From the NCBI GenBank assembly GCA_945881835.1, contig CAMCVP010000004.1:95813-159812 (forward strand): 64,000 bases of DNA, written 5' to 3'. The stretch's first letter is position 1, and each line of letters begins with the position of its first letter. Shown here piece by piece: positions 1 to 8,905 of this stretch. The notes under the pieces were generated by a model, which worked only from the letters and a program-made list of their open reading frames with translations, made no database searches and was not told where the DNA came from. The DNA is from Chryseobacterium gleum. GTDB taxonomy: Bacteria; Bacteroidota; Bacteroidia; Flavobacteriales_D; Sanyastnellaceae. The position numbers were made by a program, and so were the translations under genes.

Positions 1-86
1 TGGAAAGTATTTGTTAATCAAATGTGATTTATTTTGCTTTTCAAGATGCACTGCAAGGTCCTGCGGAAGGTCCTTTGGAAGAGGAA

Positions 87-1208
87 TTATTTGAAAAGAT
101 TCTCGTTAAGAGCGAGGGTTTCAGGAGAGTTCACATGTTGTGAAGCGTATTTCATAGCCCCTGCTGACCAAAGCAGATAATCTGCTTTTGATAGATTCAA
201 GAAGAAATCAAGTGATTCTGCAAGGTTGGTTGAATCGAGCGAAGAGGATTTTCCTGCAAATTCTTCCTCAAGGTTTTTCCAAGGAGTTTGATCGGAAATA
301 ATAACAGGTGTTCCATAGGAAAGTGCTTCTGCTATGGCGTGCCCGTAATTTTCACCTCGAGTGGGTAGGAAAAAGAGATGAGCGTTTTCATAAAATGACT
401 TTAACTCGTCTTGATTTTTGTGCCCGTGTAAAGTAATTTGAATTGATGCACTTTCTTTTGAGTAAGATTGAATGGTCCGAACTAATTCTGCATTTTCTTC
501 CAAGCCCACAATATCCCAATGGATTTCACTTTTCGGATTCCATGTTTGAATAGTTTCAAGTGCCTCATAGTAACCTTTTTCGGGACTTATTCTTCCGACG
601 GTTAATATTCTGCAGGGAGAGGTCATTTCCTTGACTTTAGAGGCTGATTTTGCGTTAGAAATATTCGGCGCAATGCGAATGTTTGCTTTCGGAAATTTTT
701 GAAGTATTTCCTCTTTTTCTATTTCGCTTGTCGCGTGCCAAGTGATGTTCGAATAAATTTTAGTGAATTTAGAAAACAATAAAAATAATTTTTTCTTGAA
801 TCCTTTTTGTTTGAATGCCGCTGGTTTGAGCATTCCGCGTGGTGCAAGAAAAACTTTATTACTAATTCCAATTGCGCGAAAGACCTTTAGAGGAAGCAAT
901 GAAAATTTCGGCGACCACATGGAATTCAAGTAAACTCTTTCCGGATTTATTTCGGAATACACTTTCAAAATGAAATCTTCAGTCAGGGAATTTTCATTCA
1001 AATAATACACCTGAATGTTTTCTTGAAAACTCCGTTGCCAAGAATCTGACTGAATATTCGAGTAAGGAATTGTGCTGTTTAAATCGGTGTTTCTCGTGAC
1101 AACATAGAAGGTATCTGAGCTGTTTTTCATGAATGAAATCAACGATTGTATAGGGCCACCTGCTTGCGATCCCGGATAAAACCAATCGGTGAATACCATT
1201 ATTTTCAT
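87..1208 (-). CDS. GT4-type glycosyltransferase
   Basis: 373-aa GT-B fold glycosyltransferase of the GT4 class, expected to add a sugar to a lipid-linked oligosaccharide at the cytoplasmic face of the inner membrane. Visible motifs are an N-terminal Gly-rich acceptor-side segment (WFYPGSQAGGP), APRGM near residue 122, a second-domain start RILTVGRISPEKG near 200, and the donor-site E-x7-E region ENYGHAIAEALSYGTPVI near 285-305. There is no membrane segment. The ATG start overlaps the stop of asnB by 4 nt, so it is translationally coupled as the last visible gene of the polysaccharide operon. The sugar and linkage cannot be predicted. The 86 nt beyond its stop hold no recognisable gene. Confidence 0.9.
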   Translation of the reverse strand: MKIMVFTDWFYPGSQAGGPIQSLISFMKNSSDTFYVVTRNTDLNSTIPYSNIQSDSWQRSFQENIQVYYLNENSLTEDFILKVYSEINPERVYLNSMWSPKFSLLPLKVFRAIGISNKVFLAPRGMLKPAAFKQKGFKKKLFLLFSKFTKIYSNITWHATSEIEKEEILQKFPKANIRIAPNISNAKSASKVKEMTSPCRILTVGRISPEKGYYEALETIQTWNPKSEIHWDIVGLEENAELVRTIQSYSKESASIQITLHGHKNQDELKSFYENAHLFFLPTRGENYGHAIAEALSYGTPVIISDQTPWKNLEEEFAGKSSSLDSTNLAESLDFFLNLSKADYLLWSAGAMKYASQHVNSPETLALNENLFK

Positions 1209-3058
1209 GCTTCGAATTTAATGGAGTTGTTTTTCATCCAATGTCCTAGAACCGACAAATGCCAAAATGAAATAAAGGACTTTTCTTCATTGCCGAGCAG
1301 AAATTTACTCCAAGCGTTACGAAGTACCTTCTCGTTTACAACTTCTTGCGTGTAAAGTTCATTGAACCCAGCTTCCGTGAATTCACGTAATTCGTTTTTC
1401 ATCCAAACGCTCCAAGGCAATGTGAATCCCATTTTCTTTCTGTTCACTACTTCACCTGGAAGAATATCTGTAAACGTTTCCGTAAGAAATTTTTTGGGTG
1501 TAGTTGGAAATTTCAAGTCATTGGAAAGATGTGTAGCCAATTCAACAACGTTATGATCTAAGAAAGGTACGCGAATTTCAAGTGAATGAGCCATGCTCAT
1601 TTGATCACTGTCGCGAAGTAAAACATGTTGCATGTATGATTCAATCTCGGCAGCAGATACACGATTTAGAAGCGGTGCATTCTTTTCAAAAATGAATTTG
1701 AAATTCTTCTCAATTTCGAAGTGCTTTGTTTTACGTGTTAACAATTCGTTGGCGTTCCAAACCTTTCGAACGATCGGAAATGCATGCGCAAGATCCGCTT
1801 GTCTTAGCCCTAACAATTCAGCTTTTTTTCGTAGCGAACGATTAGAAGAAAACGAAGAAAGGAAGAGTGAAGCGGATTTTCTTAACGGATAGGATAGTTT
1901 TAAAGCAAATGATTTTTCAATGCTTTGCATGTATTGAAAAACAGGATAACCCGCGAATAATTCATCGCCGCCGAGTCCGGAAATAGCTACTGTTATGCCT
2001 GCTTCTTTCGCGGCTTTCGAAACGGCATAGGTATTCGGCCCATCTCCACTTGGGAAGTCAATAGCCGCTACTGCGGCAGGAATATCTTTTAAGAATTCGT
2101 TTGCGCTGAGGTTAATCTCGTGATGATTGGTGCTGAATTTTTTCGCTACAAGTTGCGCATACTTTCTTTCGTCGAAGGCTTCTTCTTCAAATGAAATTTG
2201 AAATGTATTTATTTTCTCACTTCGAATTTCACTCATTAATCCAACAAGCAAAGACGAATCAATTCCGCCACTCAAAAAAGCTCCGAATGGAACATCTGCG
2301 CGCATGTGCTGCGAAACAGATTCACGCATTGTGGAGCGCAATAATTCTTCACTACTTTTTTTATCAGATAGTTCGTAGGAGGTATCGTCTAACAGTCTGT
2401 AATAGCAATGTTTGTTTGTTTGATTTTTGTTGAAATGCAAATAGTGTCCAGCCTCAAGTAATTGAACATGTTCAATCAATGTATTTGGCGCACACACCGT
2501 TTGCGTTTCAATATATTCTTCGAGCGCAACGCGATTTAATTTTCTTGGAATCGCGTCGCTTGCGAGCAAGGAGAGCAGCTCGGAGGCAATGAAACTTCCG
2601 CTTTTCTGCATCGAGTAATACAACGGCTTCATGCCATATCTGTCACGAACGGCAAAGGTTTCGGCGGTTTCAATGTTGTGAATCACGAATGCGAACATGC
2701 CTTTCAATTTTGAAAGACTTTCAATTCCATATTTCTGAAATAACTCGAGAATCACCTCTGTATCGCTTTCGGTCTGAAATGAAACACCTTGGAGTTCGTT
2801 CGCTTTCAATTCAACATAGTTATAAATCTCACCGTTGAAGGCAATGACCCATTTTTTGTTGGAAGAGAGCATGGGCTGATTGGCCGAATTTTCGGTATCG
2901 ATGATTGAAAGACGTCTATGCCCCAAACCAATGTTTTCATTTGTGTAAATTCCCTCTGCATCTGGTCCACGATGAGCCATTGCGGCATTCATGCGTTCAA
3001 GTGTCTTTCGAACGAGTTGCTTTTCTTTCGGATGAATGATTGCACTTATTCCGCACAT
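1205..3058 (-). CDS. asnB: Asparagine synthase-type amidotransferase (glutamine-hydrolysing)
   Basis: 617 aa, full length for the AsnB family. It starts MCGISAI, so Cys2 becomes the N-terminal nucleophile of the class II glutaminase after Met removal. The glutaminase domain (about 1-200) carries RGPDAEG, LGHRRLSI and FNGEIYNY. The ATP-pyrophosphatase synthase domain has the PP-loop LSGGIDSS near 265 and a second ATP-site segment SGLGGDELFAGY. It overlaps the upstream glycosyltransferase by 13 nt and the downstream one by 4 nt. Homologues inside O-antigen clusters (for example WbpS) are linked to amidation of uronic-acid sugars. Since WlbABC-type genes lie in the same operon, a sugar carboxyl is a plausible substrate, but free aspartate cannot be excluded. 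Confidence 0.9.
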   Translation of the reverse strand: MCGISAIIHPKEKQLVRKTLERMNAAMAHRGPDAEGIYTNENIGLGHRRLSIIDTENSANQPMLSSNKKWVIAFNGEIYNYVELKANELQGVSFQTESDTEVILELFQKYGIESLSKLKGMFAFVIHNIETAETFAVRDRYGMKPLYYSMQKSGSFIASELLSLLASDAIPRKLNRVALEEYIETQTVCAPNTLIEHVQLLEAGHYLHFNKNQTNKHCYYRLLDDTSYELSDKKSSEELLRSTMRESVSQHMRADVPFGAFLSGGIDSSLLVGLMSEIRSEKINTFQISFEEEAFDERKYAQLVAKKFSTNHHEINLSANEFLKDIPAAVAAIDFPSGDGPNTYAVSKAAKEAGITVAISGLGGDELFAGYPVFQYMQSIEKSFALKLSYPLRKSASLFLSSFSSNRSLRKKAELLGLRQADLAHAFPIVRKVWNANELLTRKTKHFEIEKNFKFIFEKNAPLLNRVSAAEIESYMQHVLLRDSDQMSMAHSLEIRVPFLDHNVVELATHLSNDLKFPTTPKKFLTETFTDILPGEVVNRKKMGFTLPWSVWMKNELREFTEAGFNELYTQEVVNEKVLRNAWSKFLLGNEEKSFISFWHLSVLGHWMKNNSIKFEA

Positions 3059-4065
3059 GAGGCATTTAGCATTTTAGTGAATTGACTTACCCAAAGATCG
3101 GAAGAGAATTTCTTGGCCATTTCCGTGCTGTGGTTTCCCATGTTTTGCAGTTCTTCCTGTGAAGCTTTGAATATCTTACGTAGTTGAATTTTGAGGTCTT
3201 CGGAATAATTTGGATCGAAAGAATAACCATTTTTTTCTTCCTCCAATAAATCTTGACTTGCACCTACTGCGCTAGATAGCAGCAGTGGTTTACCAAGTGA
3301 AGCCATTTCATGTACAACAACGCCCCATGGCTCGTAGAGACTGGGTAATACAAACGCAGAAGCATTTTCGAGCTTTTCGCTCAATTCTTGTGGTTGAATG
3401 AATCCGTGATGTACAACGAATTCATTCAATTTTCTATTCGGAAATAATTTACCCATTCCAGCAATGTGTAATGTCCAACCCGAACGTTCATTCGGTTTAA
3501 AAGATAAGAAGGTGTTCCAGAGTAGATTTAAATTCTTCTCTGGGATGTACCGAGCTATGCACCATAGTTCTTTCTTGTCCGAAAGTTCCTTTCTGTTGGT
3601 TCGATAAATATCTTCACATGAGTATAATCCATTGAATATATTTTCGTTTGAAAAACCTAGTTTTTCAGCTGTTTTTATTTGCGTAGCTCCTGGAATGAAA
3701 GCGTATTTAAAGTGTTTTTTTATTTTCAGTTTGAAGTAAATCGCTCCAAGAATGAATTTCAGGGAAGACCTCCATTGGGTGTCAAAAGCTACTGCAGTTG
3801 GCTTGTTCAATTCTTTTACCAAGTATAGATATTCTTTGTCACCCCAGCCGCTGCACAACACAAACGATGCATTGAATACCTTAATTTGACTCAGACTTAT
3901 TTCAAATTTCGGGACCAAGAGAATGTTAGAATGAAATTCAAATTGAAACGGGGCTTCATCATTTATGGGATAGTGAATCAATAAAACTTCATGGTCAAGC
4001 GCAAGCTTGTTGAAGCATTCAACCGCATAACCGGCCAATTCGCGATATAGAATTAGAATTTTCAT
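3046..4065 (-). CDS. GT4-type glycosyltransferase
   Basis: 339-aa glycosyltransferase. The N-terminal half is divergent and lacks a clear Gly-rich acceptor loop. The C-terminal donor-binding domain is typical: CIARYIPEKNLNLLW near 200, VLPSLYEPWGVVVHEMASLGKPLLLS near 265-290 with the E-x7-E pair, then a C-terminal helix. It starts at ATG, overlaps the polymerase-like gene upstream by 4 nt (ATGA) and asnB downstream by 13 nt. It presumably adds one residue of the repeat unit. The donor sugar is unknown. Confidence 0.85.
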   Translation of the reverse strand: MKILILYRELAGYAVECFNKLALDHEVLLIHYPINDEAPFQFEFHSNILLVPKFEISLSQIKVFNASFVLCSGWGDKEYLYLVKELNKPTAVAFDTQWRSSLKFILGAIYFKLKIKKHFKYAFIPGATQIKTAEKLGFSNENIFNGLYSCEDIYRTNRKELSDKKELWCIARYIPEKNLNLLWNTFLSFKPNERSGWTLHIAGMGKLFPNRKLNEFVVHHGFIQPQELSEKLENASAFVLPSLYEPWGVVVHEMASLGKPLLLSSAVGASQDLLEEEKNGYSFDPNYSEDLKIQLRKIFKASQEELQNMGNHSTEMAKKFSSDLWVSQFTKMLNASCAE

Positions 4066-5333
4066 GCGGCAGCTTCAAGCTTGGCTTTTGCTTCTTCTTG
4101 CGCAGCAAGTTCAATCTTATTATCCTTTGCGAGGTAGAAATACAGCCACAAGAAAAATGGGAATCCATTGAGGAAGTAGTGTCCTTGACGAGCCAAGTAG
4201 AGTATAATAATGAGGGCGATACCATTAGACATTACCCAGTGTTCTTCTGAGGCTGCACGCTGCTTGAATATCCAGCATTTGAAAAGAATGAAGAACATTA
4301 CAACCAATCCGTAAATACCCGTTTCAGACATGAGACGCAATGCCATAGAGTTTGCATCCATCTTGTTGAACTCAATGTCAACAGCTCCTGCTAAGTTGGT
4401 TAGCGAGTACTTATCGAATGCAACAGGATGCGATCCTAAGCCCGTGCCAAACAGAGGGTGCCTTCTGAAATTTTCAAGTGCAATGTGGTAGTTGTTGTAT
4501 AATACGAAACTCGATCCATGAATGTCGTAACTCTTGTAGTTCTTGGTTTCGAACATCGTAAACGTTCCGTCCCATCGATCGGTAAATTCCGGTACGTTTT
4601 TGTAGGCGTAATCGAAGGAGAAAATGAATAGCGGGACGAAGATGATGGAGTATTTGACAACTCCCAAATTGAGAAGGAAAAGCACGATCGCAACGAAAAT
4701 ACCAATGATACCGAGACTTGAAAAGGTTAAGAGGTATGCTACAATAATGACGATTCCATGCCAACGCCTCAAGAAAAGCGTTTTTCTTGCAATGGTATTG
4801 TACAGAGAGACAAAGAATGCAGGACTAATTACCGCGGCGAAATACGAAGGCTCAGAGAATACAGAATTCAAACGCAACCCTATTCCCCCTTCCGTTAAAC
4901 TCCATTTGTTAAACAACCAGTTGTAGTTGTAACCGGGCGTGAAACCTACGAAATAGGAAAGCAATTGAAAAATACCAATGAATGAAACAATGAGCGATCC
5001 TACCATATAGTATTTAAAAAGCTCTTTCAATTTAAAATCGAATACTTGAATTACGTAGTGATAGAATAACACCGAAGCGAAGAATCCAATAAAGATCTTC
5101 GTGAACATGGTAGACGTATTTTGTCCAGCAGCAACGTAAACTATTCCAGAGACTAACAAGGGAAAAAACAACAGAACGGGCCAACGCGGTAATCCGAATT
5201 TGGTGAAGAAAATGGGGAAGAAAATTACAAATGCGAGATAGCTAACGTACGCTTCGAAAGGCTCTTTGAAAAAAACATACGACGAAATGAAGATGGTAAT
5301 GAAAATGGATATTACAGTAAACCATCTAAACAT
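4062..5333 (-). CDS. O-antigen polymerase/ligase-like membrane protein (Wzy/WaaL class)
   Basis: 423-aa polytopic inner-membrane protein with about ten hydrophobic segments, opening directly with one (VISIFITIFISSYVFF). A large periplasmic loop between about 255 and 330 contains HPLFGTGLGSHP, the kind of Gly-rich segment seen in the Wzy_C/O-antigen ligase superfamily. This is followed by three more membrane spans and a basic, Ala/Glu-rich cytoplasmic tail (EEAKAKLEAAA). Members either polymerise undecaprenyl-linked repeat units or ligate them to lipid A-core, and sequence alone does not separate these. Being the only such protein inside the cluster favours polymerase. It overlaps the upstream acyltransferase gene by 8 nt. 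Confidence 0.75.
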   Translation of the reverse strand: MFRWFTVISIFITIFISSYVFFKEPFEAYVSYLAFVIFFPIFFTKFGLPRWPVLLFFPLLVSGIVYVAAGQNTSTMFTKIFIGFFASVLFYHYVIQVFDFKLKELFKYYMVGSLIVSFIGIFQLLSYFVGFTPGYNYNWLFNKWSLTEGGIGLRLNSVFSEPSYFAAVISPAFFVSLYNTIARKTLFLRRWHGIVIIVAYLLTFSSLGIIGIFVAIVLFLLNLGVVKYSIIFVPLFIFSFDYAYKNVPEFTDRWDGTFTMFETKNYKSYDIHGSSFVLYNNYHIALENFRRHPLFGTGLGSHPVAFDKYSLTNLAGAVDIEFNKMDANSMALRLMSETGIYGLVVMFFILFKCWIFKQRAASEEHWVMSNGIALIIILYLARQGHYFLNGFPFFLWLYFYLAKDNKIELAAQEEAKAKLEAAA

Positions 5334-6555
5334 CTTTTGGGGCTATTTCGGTTGTTGGTTTGGGTTGTGCGTATTTGTCTTTCAAGCGAATAAACGCCTT
5401 TTCAAAAATATGATAACTTAACGAAGATACGGCCACAGTTAGCAAGAATGAAATTCCGTATAAAAGGATGTGCTGTTTGGTTGAAATGTCTTTATTCAAT
5501 CCAATGTACTTATCGAGGATGTGTATGGTGAATACGATACACATTACGTGGAACATATAAAAGCCGAAGGAGATTCTACCCAGGTATTGCAGCAGCTTGT
5601 TTTCAAATCGCAGAAACGATTTTTCGTTCCCTGCAACGTTCAAAATGATAATTAAAAATGAAATCGAAAAAAGCAGATGAAGAACATCTTCAAAAGCAGT
5701 AGGCATGAAATAAATCAAAACGGGTATCATTACCAACGCTAATATTTGTGCAATGGGTTTGAAAATCACGCGGAGTATTTTTTCTTTCTTGGTGAAGAAG
5801 ACGTATGCCCCTAGTCCACCGAGCGCCATGCATTCTAGCTTCGACATCGCAAGAAATTTCTTAATGACAACGAATGCTTCAAGTTTAATAAATGGAAAGG
5901 ATAAAAGTAAAACTCCTTTTAGTGCGACAAGAGTTCCAATAATCCAAAGGATGGACTTTAGTACGTTTTTACTTTTACGAATAAGTAGTGGCCACAACAA
6001 GTAGAACTGTTCCTCAACACCAATAGACCACGATTGTCCTATGTTCGGAACGGCAGTGGTATAGATTGAAAAGGCTAGGTTCGGCATGAAGAAGGCGTAC
6101 AGCATAAGGTTGCCCCAAAAGTTCTGGTTGAAGAAAACATCCTGTCCGGGAACAGCGAAAAGTTCTAAGTTCGGAAGGACGAAAAATCCAAGAATAAAAA
6201 TGAGATAATATAATGGCCAAATGCGGAAAGCGCGACGCAAATAAAATTTTCCAATTTGAACAGTCTTGTTCGATTCCTTTTCTTTCAAGAGCAAATAGGT
6301 GATTAGAAATCCACTTAGCACAAAGAAGAATACTACGCCAAGTGCGCTGCTGTAGGCAATAAGCGGAGAGAGTGGGTCAATTTCTTTCGACATCACCGAT
6401 TGAAATACCGTAAACTTGGTAATTCTTTCTTCAGGATCTATCCAATGACTCCCAAAGCCCGTGAATTTTTTAATTAATTCGACATGCGTGAAAAACACCG
6501 CTAAAGCAGCGAAAAATCTGAAACTGTCTAATCCTTTGAAATACTCCTTCTTCAC
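5326..6555 (-). CDS. Acyltransferase 3 family membrane protein (OafA-like)
   Basis: 409 aa with about ten membrane segments, no signal peptide and no SGNH extension. The N-terminus KGLDSFRFFAALAVFFTHVE is the family signature, with the conserved His in FTHVE. SWSIGVEEQFYLLWPLL near 185-200 is the second signature. These enzymes transfer acyl groups, often acetyl, from the cytoplasm onto extracytoplasmic glycans, so this is the likely O-acetylase of the polysaccharide. The start is GTG at 6555 (GTG AAG AAG GAG); no ATG precedes the signature. A 23-nt gap separates it from the glycosyltransferase upstream. Confidence 0.88.
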   Translation of the reverse strand: MKKEYFKGLDSFRFFAALAVFFTHVELIKKFTGFGSHWIDPEERITKFTVFQSVMSKEIDPLSPLIAYSSALGVVFFFVLSGFLITYLLLKEKESNKTVQIGKFYLRRAFRIWPLYYLIFILGFFVLPNLELFAVPGQDVFFNQNFWGNLMLYAFFMPNLAFSIYTTAVPNIGQSWSIGVEEQFYLLWPLLIRKSKNVLKSILWIIGTLVALKGVLLLSFPFIKLEAFVVIKKFLAMSKLECMALGGLGAYVFFTKKEKILRVIFKPIAQILALVMIPVLIYFMPTAFEDVLHLLFSISFLIIILNVAGNEKSFLRFENKLLQYLGRISFGFYMFHVMCIVFTIHILDKYIGLNKDISTKQHILLYGISFLLTVAVSSLSYHIFEKAFIRLKDKYAQPKPTTEIAPKDV

Positions 6556-6578
6556 TAGTTCTATTCTTTGCGGTGAAT

Positions 6579-7724
6579 TTAGTCTTTTTCAATAACCACT
6601 TGAAAATTTTCTAAGGTCTTAACAATTAGTTCAGACCAAGCAAATGTGCTGCGCACTTTATTCATGGCTAGATTTAACATAGCGTCAATTTCATTTGTTT
6701 CTAGGTTCAAAGCACATTGAATGTTCTCTCTTATTGACTGAGAGTCGCCCGCTTTCAATAGAAATCCGCAAGTCGAGTCGATTAATGTTTCAACGGCCCC
6801 AACGTCAGATGCTAAGGGAATTAATCCACGGCTCATTCCTTCCAACAAAACATTCGGCATACCTTCAGATAAAGATGGTGCAATAAGAAAAGTATGTTCG
6901 TCTAAGATTTTATTCAGCGCGCTTACCTCTTTCACCTCACCATAATAATGAATGTTGGCCCGCTTAATTTTTTTGGAAGGTGGAATACTACCCACAAACG
7001 AAATTTCTAGATCGGGCATAGAGGTCACCACTTGCATGAGTTCTTCAATTCCTTTTCTGCGCTCGTACCGGCCCACAAAAAGAAACTTTGAATTTATTGG
7101 AAGATTTCTTTTTTCGAGGATAGAACTGTCGCTCACTGCTCCAGGAAGAACGAGAATTTTTGATTGGTTAATTCCAATGCTATGTAGGATTGAAGTTATT
7201 TTACCGCCATAGGAAATGCTATAATCTGCCTGTTTCAAATTCCATTTTACAGGTGATTTCAGCAAGTAAGATTTCAGGCGCTCTGCGAATGAGGCAGGTT
7301 TTTGAAACATTTCCAATCCATGAAAATTCACAAGTATTGGACCTGTTTTAATCTTTCCTTTTTTTCGTTGTTGAAGAAGATCCCAACCGCTGAATCCCTT
7401 GACGTAGATGATGTCGAACGAATTGAATTTTTCTTTTAGTAATTCAGTTATTGCAAATGAATACTGATAAGATTCTTTGATGTAATGTCCTGGCATTCCG
7501 CTAGAGGCGGGAAAGCGAAGAGAGTATACCGTTAATTTTTCTGATGCTTCAAAAAGTTTTTTTACGTCATCTTTTTTTGGAAGAGATGCTTTCCCATAAA
7601 CACAATGTACCAATGTGACTTTATTTCCTGATTTCAAAAGTTCATTGCACAAATTGAAACTATGACGCTGCATGCCGCCAGTGACGTAGGGTGTAATGCC
7701 ATCGGTAAGCAAGCAAATGTTCAT
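6579..7724 (-). CDS. GT4-type glycosyltransferase
   Basis: 381 aa, classic GT4 layout. The acceptor-side loop GGMQRHSFNLCNELLKSG is near residue 16, the inter-domain segment FLFVGRYERRKGIEEL near 215, and the donor motif APSLSEGMPNVLLEGMSRGLIPLASDVGA near 285-315 carries both conserved glutamates. It is cytosolic or peripheral at the inner membrane. ATG start, with a 4-nt overlap with the gene before it. It probably acts on the lipid-linked repeat unit; the donor is unknown. Confidence 0.9.
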   Translation of the reverse strand: MNICLLTDGITPYVTGGMQRHSFNLCNELLKSGNKVTLVHCVYGKASLPKKDDVKKLFEASEKLTVYSLRFPASSGMPGHYIKESYQYSFAITELLKEKFNSFDIIYVKGFSGWDLLQQRKKGKIKTGPILVNFHGLEMFQKPASFAERLKSYLLKSPVKWNLKQADYSISYGGKITSILHSIGINQSKILVLPGAVSDSSILEKRNLPINSKFLFVGRYERRKGIEELMQVVTSMPDLEISFVGSIPPSKKIKRANIHYYGEVKEVSALNKILDEHTFLIAPSLSEGMPNVLLEGMSRGLIPLASDVGAVETLIDSTCGFLLKAGDSQSIRENIQCALNLETNEIDAMLNLAMNKVRSTFAWSELIVKTLENFQVVIEKD

Positions 7725-8902
7725 TGTTCTGAATTTATTTGTTGAAGAACTTTTTGTGCGTTAGCTCTCCATGTATGCTTTTCGAAAACTTTTTGTTGGA
7801 AGGTTTTCGCTTTTGTTTTGAGTACATCTGCATCTGTAAGAACCGCGAGTAGCGCATCTTGAAATGCGCTGTCGTTGTTTTCAAAAAGGAACCCTTCGTC
7901 TTTAGTCATAACATCTGCGACACCCGCTTCATTGACAGCGAGAATTGTTTTTCCAAATGCACCGTATTCAAACAACTTTACAGGGGAACAATACCATTCC
8001 GTGTTCGGCAATGAAAGTATGTCCATTGCTGAAATGTAATTGTAAATATCCTCTTTCGGCACAGATCCGGCGAAGTGAACCCGAGATGAAACACCCAAAT
8101 TTTCAGCTAGTTTTTTCAATTCGGGAATGAGGTATCCATCTCCAACAATGAGAATGGAAATGTCTGTGTAATTCAATTTTGAAACTCCTCGGATTAGCCG
8201 ATCTACACCGTGATAAGGAAAAATGGAACCAACAAATCCAAGGACCGTTACTTCAGAAAGATTGTACTGCTTGTTAATCGCTGCAACGCGCGATTCGTTG
8301 ATTTGTATTTCTTGCTTTTCAATGGCATTAGGAATAACAACGCATTTGTCTTCATTCAGCTGATAGCGTTCTACGAGGTATGTTTGAAGTGAGCTGGTGA
8401 TGGGTAGAACCAGTTCCGCTGATTGAAGTAAATTTTTGAGTTTGTTTTTTCCTGTTAAAGCCAGAAACGAATACGCATTCTCGAACGATTGCACTTCTTC
8501 CTCAAACGGTGCATTAATCTCAACCACGTGTTTTATATGGAAATTGGAGAGCACAGCTACACTGCCGTTGCTCATCCATGCCGAACGCTCGTATACCATA
8601 TCGGGTTGAAAAGAAACAATCTTGTTTTGAAGTTCGCTTGCTGCGTATTTATCGAATCGAATCTGCTGAAATTCTTTGAGTGTTCGCCAAAGAATTTTCG
8701 GGATAAATATTTTGGCGAACGATTTCAATCCTGAAGATTGCAAGTTGCTTGAATTTTGAATCGGAGCTTTTCCCATGATCAAAATTTCAACCGTGTGTCC
8801 CTCTTCTTCAAATCCACGAATCATACCACGCATGTGACTCCCATAGCCTGTTGGAGCTTCGAGGTATAAGGTAGGGTGAGGAGAATAGAATAAAATCTTC
8901 AT
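7721..8902 (-). CDS. GT4-type glycosyltransferase
   Basis: 393 aa. The acceptor-domain loop APTGYGSHMRGMIRGFEEEGH lies near residues 16-36. The second domain begins VLGFVGSIFPYHGVDRLIRG near 220. In the donor region WYCSPVKLFEYGAFGKTILAVNEAGV, a Lys-Phe-Glu-Tyr block replaces the commoner E-x7-E arrangement, as in many GT4 relatives. ATG start, 3 nt after the stop of the upstream gene and overlapping the next gene by 4 nt. Confidence 0.88.
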   Translation of the reverse strand: MKILFYSPHPTLYLEAPTGYGSHMRGMIRGFEEEGHTVEILIMGKAPIQNSSNLQSSGLKSFAKIFIPKILWRTLKEFQQIRFDKYAASELQNKIVSFQPDMVYERSAWMSNGSVAVLSNFHIKHVVEINAPFEEEVQSFENAYSFLALTGKNKLKNLLQSAELVLPITSSLQTYLVERYQLNEDKCVVIPNAIEKQEIQINESRVAAINKQYNLSEVTVLGFVGSIFPYHGVDRLIRGVSKLNYTDISILIVGDGYLIPELKKLAENLGVSSRVHFAGSVPKEDIYNYISAMDILSLPNTEWYCSPVKLFEYGAFGKTILAVNEAGVADVMTKDEGFLFENNDSAFQDALLAVLTDADVLKTKAKTFQQKVFEKHTWRANAQKVLQQINSEQ

Positions 8903-8905
8903 GAA